Notes under the pieces: generated by a model
Told to the model about the DNA's origin: nothing
Database searches by the model: none
What the model saw: only the letters and a program-made list of their open reading frames with translations
Source: Methylobacteriaceae bacterium
Lineage (GTDB): Bacteria; Pseudomonadota; Alphaproteobacteria; Rhizobiales; Beijerinckiaceae
Length of the DNA: 9,198 nt
NCBI GenBank assembly: GCA_019247255.1
Contig: JAFAPJ010000170.1
Coordinates: 1 to 9,198, forward strand
Reading direction: 5' to 3'
Program-made: the position numbers and the translations under genes
Part shown: positions 1 to 6,086 of the stretch, one piece after another
Position numbering within the stretch: position 1 is the first letter of the stretch
Layout of the letters: every line of letters starts with the position of its first letter

Positions 1-141
1 GTCGAAGGCGAGCACCGTGCCGGACGATCCCTTCGGCCCGAACCAGCGCGCGAGCGCATCCGGATCGGTCCAGGCGCGCCAAACGCGCGACCGTGGCGCC
101 CCGAAGGTGCGCGCGATCGTGAACCGCGGCGTGTCGCTCAT
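1..141 (-). CDS. AHSA1/SRPBCC-family protein, 5' fragment (truncated by window edge)
   Basis: Only the first 47 codons are in the window; the rest lies beyond base 1. The translated start (MSDTPRFTIARTFGAPR, then VWRAWTDPDALARWFGP at residues 20-36) is the typical opening of the AHSA1 (Aha1 C-terminal-like) branch of the START/SRPBCC fold: a beta strand, an Arg-Thr-Phe-x-Ala-Pro turn, then the helix with the conserved Val-Trp-x-Ala-Trp-Thr-Asp-Pro and Trp-Phe-Gly-Pro. Members bind small hydrophobic ligands, and the exact ligand is usually unknown. The start codon overlaps the stop of the upstream ArsR-type gene in an ATGA arrangement (141-138), so the two are probably co-transcribed and translationally coupled. 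ArsR–AHSA1 pairs are common in alphaproteobacteria. The family call is firm; the function of this member is unknown. Confidence 0.85.
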   Translation of the reverse strand, partial: MSDTPRFTIARTFGAPRSRVWRAWTDPDALARWFGPKGSSGTVLAFD

Positions 142-467
142 GAACGGTCTCCGTCTGCTGAATCGGCGAGAAAGGCGTCGAGCCGGTCGAAGCTGTCGGT
201 CCACAAGCCGCGCAGCTCCTCGATCCAGCGCCGCGCTTCCTCGAACCCGCCGGGCTTGAGGCGGCGCGGGCGCGCCTGCGCGGCCCGAGAGGTCTCGATG
301 AAGCCGGCCGCCTCGAGGAGCTTCAGATGACGGGAGACCGCGGGCTGGCTGATGCCGAGCGGACGCTGCAGCTCCGCGACCGTCGCTTCGCCTCGGGCGA
401 GATGCGCCAGGATTGCGCGACGCGTCGGGTCCGCCAGCGCGGCGAACTGCGCATCCAGCTTGTTCAT
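138..467 (-). CDS. ArsR-family winged-helix transcriptional repressor
   Basis: Encodes 109 residues, a usual length for a small ArsR/SmtB-type regulator. The opening, DAQFAALADPTRRAILAHLA, is the classic ArsR first helix. The helix-turn-helix covers about residues 30-57, with the recognition helix ISQPAVSRHLKLLEAAG, followed by a wing and a C-terminal dimerisation helix rich in Trp, Leu and Asp. There is no cysteine, so the thiol metal site of true ArsR/SmtB metal sensors is absent. This fits the non-metal subgroup usually paired with AHSA1 genes. The ATG at 467 was chosen because homology begins there; an in-frame TTG at 503 would add 12 residues unlike the family and use up the promoter. 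The stop overlaps the start of the AHSA1-type gene by four bases. It probably represses its own two-gene operon; the inducer is unknown. Confidence 0.9.
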   Translation of the reverse strand: MNKLDAQFAALADPTRRAILAHLARGEATVAELQRPLGISQPAVSRHLKLLEAAGFIETSRAAQARPRRLKPGGFEEARRWIEELRGLWTDSFDRLDAFLADSADGDRS

Positions 468-504
468 AGCTCTTTGCTTATATAACAATGACGCTATGAG
501 CAAG
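465..504 (-). promoter_or_regulatory. Candidate promoter/operator of the ArsR–AHSA1 operon
   Basis: This is a short AT-rich island in otherwise very GC-rich DNA, directly in front of the ArsR-type start codon. It holds the 8-bp palindrome TTATATAA (478-485), and the outer arms CATAGC (465-470) and GCTATG (493-498) form a perfect 6-bp inverted repeat with a 22-bp spacer. On the minus strand CTTGCT (504-499) and TATAAG (482-477) are 16 bases apart and could serve as -35 and -10 boxes. That would put transcription start only a few bases before the ATG, giving a nearly leaderless message. The palindrome over the -10 is where an autorepressor would act. The boxes are an inference; the AT island and repeats are seen directly. 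Confidence 0.45.
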
Positions 505-532
505 GCCGCGGATTGACGAGGCGATCGGGCCT

Positions 533-551
533 GCCGCCGGCGGCTAGCCGC
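533..551 (-). terminator. Possible GC-rich hairpin after the alpha/beta hydrolase gene
   Basis: Immediately downstream of the hydrolase stop (minus strand) lie two overlapping perfect palindromes: GCGGCTAGCCGC (540-551) and GCCGCCGGCGGC (533-544). They could form competing short hairpins in the transcript. There is no T-run after them, so a standard intrinsic terminator is not shown; they may be a weak or Rho-assisted stop, or chance in GC-rich DNA. Confidence 0.25.
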
Positions 552-554
552 TCC

Positions 555-1361
555 TTACCGCGCCATCGTCTCTTCAATCGCTCCGAGAAAGCGGTGGACG
601 GCCTCGAGCCCGCCCTTTTCCAGCAGCTCCGAATGCCCGGCGCCGGGAAAGCGGAGGTAGGTCTTCGGCTCGTTCGCGGCGGCGAAGAGCCGTTCGGACT
701 GGGCGATCGGGATGACGCTGTCCTGCTCGCCGTGCATCATCAGCAGCGGCACCCGGACCGCGCCGATCCGGTCGATCGACCGATACTGGTCCCGCATGAA
801 CCAGGCGACCGGGACGAAGGGGTAGCGGGTCTGCGCGACATCCGCGGCCGAGCTGTAGGGCGCGTCCAGGATCAGGCCCGCGACGGGGCGCTCGGTCGCG
901 AGTCGGATCGCGACGCCGGTCCCGAGGCTTTCGCCGTAGAGCACGATCCGGTCCGGCGCGTAGCTGCGCAGCCAGTCGCGCGCGGTCCGGGCATCCGTCG
1001 CGAGCCCCTCCTCGCTGGGTGATCCCGTCGAGCCGCCATAGCCGCGATAGCTGACGAGAAGGAGCCCACGGCCGTCCTCCGTCAGCGCCCGGGCCCGATA
1101 ACGGCGCGCCCACAGGGCTTGAGCGTTGCCCTGGAAGTACAGGAGCAGCGCGCGACCGGGCTCCGGCGGACGCCACCAGGCGGTGAGCCGCTCGCCGTCC
1201 GGCGTCAGGAGGACGACGTCGTGAAAGCCGGCGAGCCCGGCCTCGGCGACGCTCCGAGCCGTCGGGTCCGCGGGATATTGCAGGGCTCGCTGGCCGAGAT
1301 AGAGCGCCGCGACCAGCGCCAGATAGAGCCCCGCCGCGACGCCGAGGGCGATCATGCTCAC
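555..1361 (-). CDS. Membrane-anchored alpha/beta hydrolase (BEM46/ABHD12-13-like)
   Basis: Encodes 268 residues from the chosen start. One hydrophobic segment (about residues 3-22) should anchor it in the inner membrane with the catalytic domain outside the cytoplasm. Visible motifs are FQGNA (77-81, equivalent to the HGN oxyanion loop), SYRGYGGSTGSPSE (104-117), the nucleophile elbow GESLG with Ser145, then Asp214 in HGEQD and His243 in GAGHSE, completing the triad. This order and the YRGYGxSxGxPSE signature are typical of the BEM46/ABHD13-like serine hydrolases; the substrate (ester, thioester or lipid) cannot be told. I chose the GTG at 1361 because a GGAGG box (1371-1375) lies nine bases ahead. 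Alternatives are the ATG at 1355 (too far from that box) and the ATG at 1427, which would add 22 Arg/Pro-rich residues and leave only 47 bases before the divergent gene. Confidence 0.88.
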   Translation of the reverse strand: MSMIALGVAAGLYLALVAALYLGQRALQYPADPTARSVAEAGLAGFHDVVLLTPDGERLTAWWRPPEPGRALLLYFQGNAQALWARRYRARALTEDGRGLLLVSYRGYGGSTGSPSEEGLATDARTARDWLRSYAPDRIVLYGESLGTGVAIRLATERPVAGLILDAPYSSAADVAQTRYPFVPVAWFMRDQYRSIDRIGAVRVPLLMMHGEQDSVIPIAQSERLFAAANEPKTYLRFPGAGHSELLEKGGLEAVHRFLGAIEETMAR

Positions 1362-1370
1362 CCGAGCGAG

Positions 1371-1375
1371 CCTCC
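1371..1375 (-). promoter_or_regulatory. Shine-Dalgarno site deciding the hydrolase start
   Basis: On the minus strand this reads GGAGG, nine bases before a GTG at 1361 and fifteen before the ATG at 1355. It is the only strong ribosome-binding match near the 5' end of the hydrolase gene and supports the GTG over the upstream ATG at 1427. Confidence 0.5.
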
Positions 1376-1474
1376 CAGGCGTGCGTGAGCGCGCAGCGCG
1401 CGGGACTTGGGCATTCGGCGGAACCATGGCCGAGCTCTACCATTGTCGGCCGTCCCCTCCCGTCTCGGTCCGCG

Positions 1475-2533
1475 ATGAAGCTCTTCACATGCCCGTGCTG
1501 CGGGCAGCTGCTTTTCTTCGAGAACACGCATTGCGAACGCTGCGGGCATCGCCTCGGCTACGTGCCGGAGCGCAACGAGCTCACGGCGCTCGAGCCGGAG
1601 TCGAACGGAGCGTGGCGAAGCCTGTCCCTGGCCGGCGGCACGTTCCGCTTCTGCGCGAATGCCGAGCACGACGTCTGCAACTGGCTCGTCCCGGCCGACG
1701 GTTCGGCGGCCTTCTGCCTCGCCTGCCGGCACAACCGCACGATCCCAGACCTGTCGGCGCCGAACGCCGTCTTCGCCTGGCGCAACATCGAGAACGCGAA
1801 GCGTTGGCTCTTCTACTCGATCCTGCGGCTCGGGCTGCCCCATCCCAGGTTCGGCGAAGCGCCCGAGCCGCTCGTGTTCGACTTCCTGGCTGATCCGCCC
1901 GACCCGAGCGGCCCGCGGGTGATGACCGGCCACGACAACGGCGTCATCACGATCGCCCTCGCCGAAGCGGACGACGCCGAGCGCGAGCGGCGACGCACGC
2001 TCATGGGCGAGCCCTACCGGACGCTCGTGGGGCATTTCCGCCATGAGGTCGGACATTATTATTGGGACCTCCTGGTGCGGGATGGCGGGCATCTCGAGGC
2101 TTGCCGGCGCGTGTTCGGCGACGACCGGGAGGATTACGCGGCCGCGCTGCAGCGGCACCACGACGACGGCCCGCCGGCGGATTGGCAGGGACGCTTCATC
2201 TCGGGATACGCGACCACCCACCCCTGGGAGGATTTCGCGGAGACCTGGGCGCATTACCTCCACATCGTCGACGCGTTCGAGATGGCGGAAGCGTGCCGGA
2301 TCGCCGTCGCGCCTGCCGCGGACACGAGCGGCGTCCTGGCGGCGCGGGCCGACATCGACGTCTATGCCGAGCTCGACATCGGGGCCATCACGGACCGCTG
2401 GATCGCGCTCGGCTTCTCGCTCAACGCCATCAACCGCTGCATGGGTCAGCCTGACGTCTACCCGTTCGTGCTCTCGCCGGCGGTGATCAGCAAGCTCGGC
2501 TTCGTGCATCGCCTGGTCCGGGGCACCCTGTAA
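1475..2533 (+). CDS. Putative zinc-binding metallopeptidase with N-terminal zinc ribbon
   Basis: Encodes 352 residues. The N-terminus carries a zinc ribbon (CPCC at 6-9 and CERC at 20-23). A second cysteine set follows (Cys60, Cys68 and CLAC at 81-84). The central part holds HEVGH (190-194) inside GHFRHEVGHYYWD, a gluzincin-type HExxH zinc site. About 60 residues later comes HPWEDFAETWAHYLH (249-263), whose Glu252 or Glu256 is the likely third zinc ligand. This layout matches the bacterial family of putative zinc-binding metallopeptidases (Peptidase_Mx with a zinc-ribbon N-terminus), whose substrates are unknown. There is no signal peptide, so it should be cytoplasmic. Start: the ATG at 1475 places the first CxxC six residues in, as expected; an in-frame ATG at 1385 would add 30 unrelated residues. 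No clear Shine-Dalgarno sequence precedes it. It is divergent from the hydrolase and lies 55 bases before the MarR–GNAT gene. Confidence 0.88.
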   Translation: MKLFTCPCCGQLLFFENTHCERCGHRLGYVPERNELTALEPESNGAWRSLSLAGGTFRFCANAEHDVCNWLVPADGSAAFCLACRHNRTIPDLSAPNAVFAWRNIENAKRWLFYSILRLGLPHPRFGEAPEPLVFDFLADPPDPSGPRVMTGHDNGVITIALAEADDAERERRRTLMGEPYRTLVGHFRHEVGHYYWDLLVRDGGHLEACRRVFGDDREDYAAALQRHHDDGPPADWQGRFISGYATTHPWEDFAETWAHYLHIVDAFEMAEACRIAVAPAADTSGVLAARADIDVYAELDIGAITDRWIALGFSLNAINRCMGQPDVYPFVLSPAVISKLGFVHRLVRGTL

Positions 2534-2537
2534 TTAG

Positions 2538-2566
2538 TTGACTGCGTCAAGTGATCGGGGTCTGCT
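2538..2566 (+). promoter_or_regulatory. Candidate promoter and MarR-type operator for the MarR–GNAT gene
   Basis: A perfect inverted repeat TTGAC-TGC-GTCAA occupies 2538-2550, starting four bases after the metallopeptidase stop. Its left arm doubles as a consensus-like -35 box (TTGACT, 2538-2543). Seventeen bases on, TCTGCT (2561-2566) matches three of six -10 positions. Transcription would then begin near 2573, just before the Shine-Dalgarno site. A MarR dimer bound to the repeat would cover the -35 region, the usual means of MarR autorepression. The repeat is seen directly; the promoter and binding roles are inferred. Confidence 0.5.
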
Positions 2567-2577
2567 CTCCCGCCACG

Positions 2578-2583
2578 GGAGGG
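2578..2583 (+). promoter_or_regulatory. Shine-Dalgarno site of the MarR–GNAT gene
   Basis: GGAGGG lies five bases before the ATG at 2589. This strong site fixes the start there rather than at the in-frame TTG at 2538, which falls inside the inverted repeat. Confidence 0.75.
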
Positions 2584-2588
2584 TGGGC

Positions 2589-3503
2589 ATGACTCGATCC
2601 GAGCAGGTCGCGGCTGTCCGGGCCTTCACGCGCTTCTACACGCGGCAGGTCGAGCTTCTCTCCGAGAGCCTGCTCGGGAGCGGCTTCACGCTGGCGGAGG
2701 CGCGCGTGCTCTATGAGCTGGCGCATCGGCCGGGCGTGACGGCCACGGATCTCGCACGCGAGCTCGGCCTCGACCCGGGCTATCTGAGCCGCATCCTGAA
2801 GGGCTTTGCGGGCCGCGACCTCATCCAGCGCGAGACCGCGCAGGGCGACGCCCGGCGTTCGGCATTGCGGCTGACTGCAGCCGGCCGCGAGGCCTTCGCG
2901 CCGCTCGACGCGGCCTCCGCCCGGCAGGTCGGAGCCCTGCTCGACCTCCTGCCGCCCGCGGAGGCCGACCGGCTCGTCGGCGCGATGGGGACGGTCCGCG
3001 AGCTTCTCGGCGAGCAGGCGGCCGAGCCCGTGACGCTGCGCGGCTTCGGGGCGGGAGACCTCGGCTGGATCGCGCACCGTCAGGGCCTGCTCTACGCGAC
3101 GGAATACGGTTGGGACGCGAGCTTCGAGGCGCTCGTCGCCGAGATCATGGCGGCTTTCGTCAAGACGCACGACCCGGCCCGCGAGCGGGCCTGGATCGCG
3201 GAACGCGGCGGCGTCGTGCTCGGCTCGGTCTTCGCGGTGCGCGACACGGACGAGGTCGCGAAGCTGCGTCTCCTGTATGTCGAGCCCTCAGCCCGCGGGC
3301 TCGGACTCGGCCGGCGCCTCGTCGAGACCTGCATCGCCTTCGCCCGCGAGGCCGGCTACCGCACCCTGACGCTGTGGACGAACGACATCTTGGCATCCGC
3401 GCGACGCATCTACGAGACGGTCGGGTTCGAGCTCGTCAGCGCCGAGCGCCACCGGTCCTTCGGCCAGGACCTGACGGGCCAGTACTGGAAGCTGACGCTG
3501 TGA
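2589..3503 (+). CDS. MarR-type HTH regulator fused to a GNAT N-acetyltransferase
   Basis: Encodes 304 residues in two domains. Residues 1-145 form a MarR winged-helix: FTLAEARVLYELA (33-45), recognition-helix region TATDLARELGLDPGYLSRILKGF (51-73), then the wing with Gly86-Asp87-Arg89-Arg90 and LTAAGRE (95-101). Residues 148-304 are a GNAT acetyltransferase: LRLLYVEPSARGLGLGRRLVE (226-245) contains the acetyl-CoA pyrophosphate loop R-G-L-G-L-G, followed by TLWTNDILASARRIYETVGFE (261-281) and a C-terminal YWKLTL strand. Fusions of this type are known in many bacteria. The acetyl acceptor is unknown; it may be a small molecule whose presence the MarR half senses. The gene follows the metallopeptidase by 55 bases but has its own candidate promoter and palindromic operator, so it is probably autoregulated. 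Confidence 0.93.
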   Translation: MTRSEQVAAVRAFTRFYTRQVELLSESLLGSGFTLAEARVLYELAHRPGVTATDLARELGLDPGYLSRILKGFAGRDLIQRETAQGDARRSALRLTAAGREAFAPLDAASARQVGALLDLLPPAEADRLVGAMGTVRELLGEQAAEPVTLRGFGAGDLGWIAHRQGLLYATEYGWDASFEALVAEIMAAFVKTHDPARERAWIAERGGVVLGSVFAVRDTDEVAKLRLLYVEPSARGLGLGRRLVETCIAFAREAGYRTLTLWTNDILASARRIYETVGFELVSAERHRSFGQDLTGQYWKLTL

Positions 3504-3507
3504 GCGC

Positions 3508-3525
3508 GGCGCGGCCACCCGCGCC
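3508..3525. terminator. GC-rich hairpin between convergent genes
   Basis: GGCGCGG (3508-3514) and CCGCGCC (3519-3525) form a perfect seven-base stem with a four-base loop. It lies wholly inside the 27-base gap between the converging stops of the MarR–GNAT and TadG-like genes. It could end transcription from both sides. There is no T-run on either strand, so strength is uncertain. Confidence 0.5.
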
Positions 3526-3530
3526 ACCCA

Positions 3531-4850
3531 TCACTGGCTGAGCGAGACGGTGCCGCTGTTCGATCCGACGCCTTGCGGCACGGGCACGTCGCTGCCGGCG
3601 TAATTGCTGTTGAGGTAAAGGTTCGGGCCGCTGTTCAGGTCCAGCTGGCGGGCCACGATCACCGTGTAGGCCGAGCGCTCGGCGACGGGCCGGTTCGAAT
3701 CGATCACGAGGCGGCCGGCCGGCAGGTAGATGGTGCCGAGCAGCGTCGGGGCATTGTTGCTCGTGATCCGGTACTGCCGCATCGGCTGGGACCCCAGGGG
3801 TGGGGGCGGCAGCGAGCCCTTGGGGCCTGGCGGGAGCGGCACGGGATTCGATACGTAGCCGTCCTCGAAAAAGAGAAGCCCGGCCATCTCGCCGCTGCGG
3901 GGCGCCGCGAGGCTGATCGTCGTATCCGGATCGAAGCGCGCGCCGCCGAGATCGCCCGTAAAGTAGAAGCCCACATCCTGACCGGTGAGGCTCGCCTGGT
4001 CGGTCACGATGAGCGGCCCGTCGTTGATCACGTAGACGCCCGGCCGCAGCGTGACCTGGGCGGTTCCCTTGATCTGCAGCCCGCCGCAGTAATTTCCCGG
4101 GTCGAGCGTCTGCGAGCTCGAGACGGTGAGCTTGTTCGCCAAGCAGGCGCCGATGGCGGGCGCCTGCGACGCGCGCAGCGGGTCGCCGATGCCCGGGCAA
4201 TCGGTGTTCGGGGTCGGATAGAGGCGCGCGCTCTTGTTCTTGACCCCGCCCGCCGAGCAGATCATGGCGGCGGTCGCCTGCGCTCCCCTATCGGCGGACA
4301 ACCCTTCCTTGTCCTTCGAATTCGAGTAGATCGCGCAGCCGCTCGCCGTGATGAGCGAGTCCTTATCGAGGTTGAGCGCCTGCTTCTGCCGCTTGTCGAG
4401 CGTGACGAGGCAGAGCTTCGAGGTGCCGGAAAGCTGGGCGGCCGCGGTCGCCGCGATGTCCATGGTGGGCATGCTGAGAAGCCTGCCCATGATGGAGCTG
4501 ACCGTCTCGCGCGCGGTGACGCGCACGGAGGTGCGGCCGTTCAGGATCTCGGTCGTGACCGCGCGGCTCGTCCCGTTCGGCACCGGCGCGTTCTGGAGAA
4601 GCACCGTCTGCACCGTGCTCTCGACGACGCTGTCCGTGTTGTTGCTGAGCCGCAGCTGTTGCGTTGCCGCGATCGCCGCCGCATCCGCGGCCTTCTGGAG
4701 GGTCGAGCGACGCCCGGCGAGGCTGCCGTATTCGACGCTCGCCACGACCGCCATGGCCAGGACGGTCGCGCCGAGGCCGACGATGGGAAGAAGCGAGCCG
4801 CCAGCGTCACTGCGCCAGGCCCCGAGGATCGCACGCCAATCGCGCCACAT
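3531..4850 (-). CDS. TadE/TadG-like protein (Flp pilus-assembly-type, orphan)
   Basis: Encodes 439 residues. The N-terminus (residues 1-60) is typical of the TadE/TadG-like (Tad) domain. A short Trp/Arg-rich cytoplasmic stretch leads to Asp-Ala-Gly-Gly-Ser (15-19). One membrane helix follows (about 19-38), then SVEYGSLAGRRSTLQKAADAAAIAAT (38-63), the helix that continues outside the membrane. The long exported part has six cysteines (147, 172, 198, 218, 236, 255) and a region rich in short beta strands with PGNYCGGLQIKG and LRPGVYVINDGPL (251-280), as in many alphaproteobacterial TadG-like proteins. No von Willebrand A domain with a MIDAS motif is seen. A proline-rich linker sits near residues 338-352. 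A weak AAGG ribosome site (minus, 4862-4859) lies eight bases before the ATG. No other tad/cpa gene is in the window. It is probably a cell-envelope protein; its role in pili is only inferred. Confidence 0.82.
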   Translation of the reverse strand: MWRDWRAILGAWRSDAGGSLLPIVGLGATVLAMAVVASVEYGSLAGRRSTLQKAADAAAIAATQQLRLSNNTDSVVESTVQTVLLQNAPVPNGTSRAVTTEILNGRTSVRVTARETVSSIMGRLLSMPTMDIAATAAAQLSGTSKLCLVTLDKRQKQALNLDKDSLITASGCAIYSNSKDKEGLSADRGAQATAAMICSAGGVKNKSARLYPTPNTDCPGIGDPLRASQAPAIGACLANKLTVSSSQTLDPGNYCGGLQIKGTAQVTLRPGVYVINDGPLIVTDQASLTGQDVGFYFTGDLGGARFDPDTTISLAAPRSGEMAGLLFFEDGYVSNPVPLPPGPKGSLPPPPLGSQPMRQYRITSNNAPTLLGTIYLPAGRLVIDSNRPVAERSAYTVIVARQLDLNSGPNLYLNSNYAGSDVPVPQGVGSNSGTVSLSQ

Positions 4851-4882
4851 GCCAGGGACCTTGACCGTGACCCGCTAAGGAA

Positions 4883-4906
4883 GCGCGAATCGGATCCGAT
4901 GCGCGC
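4883..4906. repeat. Near-perfect 24-bp palindrome between HD-GYP and TadG-like genes
   Basis: The core ATCGGATCCGAT (4889-4900) is perfectly palindromic. After one mismatched pair (4888/4901) the symmetry continues for five more base pairs on each side (GCGCG and CGCGC). It lies 25 bases past the stop of the HD-GYP gene and 32 bases before the TadG-like start, both on the minus strand. It could be a hairpin that ends the HD-GYP message, or an operator for the TadG-like gene. There is no T-run. Confidence 0.5.
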
Positions 4907-4931
4907 GGCCGCCGTGCGGTATCGGACACGA

Positions 4932-5936
4932 TCAGGGTGAATGAGCGAGAAACGCCGCCACGCAGGCCGGGTCGAACTGCGCGCCCGCCTGCTCGGCCAG
5001 ATAGGCGCGCGCCTTCTCCGCCGGCCAGGGCTGCTTGTAGGGCCGCTCGCTGACGAGCGCGTCGTAGACGTCCGCGACCGCGACGATGCGGCCGCTGAGC
5101 GGGATCGCCTCGCCTTTCAGCCCGCGCGGGTAGCCGGCCCCGTCCCAGCGCTCGTGATGGGTGAGCGCGATCTCGGCCGCGAGCTGGATCACGTCCGATT
5201 GGCTCCCCTCGAGGATGCGATAGCCCGCTTCGGCGTGGCGCAGGATGATCGCCCGCTCGTCCGGGTCGAGCGCGCCCTGCTTCAGGAGAACGGCGTCCGG
5301 CACGCCGATCTTGCCGATGTCGTGCATGGTGGTCGCGAGCGCGAGGCGCCGGCACCAGGCCTCGGGTTGACCGAGCGCCGCCGCGATGCGCTCCGCATGG
5401 TTCGACACTCGCAGGATATGGTCGCCCGTGTCGCTGTCGCGGTGCTCGGCTGCCCGCGCGAGCCGGAGCACGATCTCGCGTTCGCGCGCCTCGATCAGCG
5501 CAACCGCGGCCGCGACCTCGCGGGCGAGCCAGGCCGCCCGGTCCGCCTCCTGCAGCCGGGCGCGGCTCAGCGCGAGAAGGTTCGCCGCCCGGGCCCGGAC
5601 CTCGATCGCGTCGAACGGCTTGCGGAGGAAATCGGTGGCGCCGGCCTCCAGCGCGTCGCGCCGGATCTGGCGCTGATCGACGCCCGTCACCATCACGACC
5701 GGCACGTGCGCGAAGGCCGGGATGGCCCGCGCCGCCCGGATGAAGGCGATCCCGTTCATCCCCGGCATGTCGAAATCGGTGACCGCCAACCCGATCGTTC
5801 CCGCCTCCGCGGCCACGAAGGCGAGGGCCGCGGCCGGTTCGGTGAAGGGCACGATCTCGCAGCCGGGCAGGTCGCGAAGCGCCTCGGCCATCAGGACATT
5901 GTTGATCTCGTCGTCGTCGAGGAGCGTGATCCGCAT
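4932..5936 (-). CDS. Response regulator with HD-GYP domain (c-di-GMP phosphodiesterase, RpfG-like)
   Basis: Encodes 334 residues from the chosen start. The receiver (1-125) has the acidic pocket Asp7-Asp8-Asp9, phosphoacceptor Asp54 in TDFDMPG, Thr84 and Lys106 in RKPF. A helical linker (128-165) leads to an HD-GYP domain with His173, the His205-Asp206 pair in MHDIGKIG, His234, HHERWDGAGYP (260-270) and a DVYDALVSERPYK motif (289-301). The set of metal and substrate residues looks complete, so c-di-GMP hydrolysis is likely. The ATG at 5936 begins the receiver (MRITLLDDDE) as in homologues. An in-frame ATG at 6080 would add 48 Ala/Pro/Arg-rich residues with weaker third-position GC; neither start has a convincing ribosome site. 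It is divergent from a hybrid kinase ending in an HPt domain, its probable phosphodonor. Confidence 0.92.
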   Translation of the reverse strand: MRITLLDDDEINNVLMAEALRDLPGCEIVPFTEPAAALAFVAAEAGTIGLAVTDFDMPGMNGIAFIRAARAIPAFAHVPVVMVTGVDQRQIRRDALEAGATDFLRKPFDAIEVRARAANLLALSRARLQEADRAAWLAREVAAAVALIEAREREIVLRLARAAEHRDSDTGDHILRVSNHAERIAAALGQPEAWCRRLALATTMHDIGKIGVPDAVLLKQGALDPDERAIILRHAEAGYRILEGSQSDVIQLAAEIALTHHERWDGAGYPRGLKGEAIPLSGRIVAVADVYDALVSERPYKQPWPAEKARAYLAEQAGAQFDPACVAAFLAHSP

Positions 5937-6007
5937 GCAGGCGCGGCCAGGCTGCGCCGAGGCGCCGGGCGCCGGCCGGGTCGTGACAGAAGCGTGGGGC
6001 CGGGCGG

Positions 6008-6021
6008 CGGTCGGCCGACCG
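6008..6021. repeat. 14-bp palindrome ahead of the receiver–HD-GYP gene
   Basis: CGGTCGGCCGACCG is a perfect palindrome. If translation starts at 5936 it lies in the untranslated leader or operator region; if at 6080 it is coding. Such sites also arise by chance in DNA this rich in GC, so the role is open. Confidence 0.3.
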
Positions 6022-6086
6022 ACCTCCGGAGCCTCTGCGAGCGCCCGGTCGGTCGCGGCAATCGGGCCAAAGCTTTCCATGAGGCT

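Noticed and set aside
1389..1401. GCGCGC-A-GCGCGC near-palindrome upstream of the hydrolase gene
   Set aside because: A plain GC alternation, likely by chance at this base composition, and not placed at a clear promoter.
1358..2509. A 383-codon minus-strand open frame opposite the metallopeptidase
   Set aside because: The plus strand carries paired CxxC motifs and HEVGH; the antisense product shows no family features.
3573..4940. A 455-codon plus-strand open frame opposite the TadG-like gene
   Set aside because: The product is Arg/His/Ala-rich without a domain; the minus-strand frame has a proper Tad N-terminus and membrane helix.
4932..5936. Possible true rpfG orthologue with a DSF quorum-sensing locus
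   Set aside because: The domain order fits, but no DSF synthase or RpfC-type sensor is present in the window, so the gene symbol is not justified.
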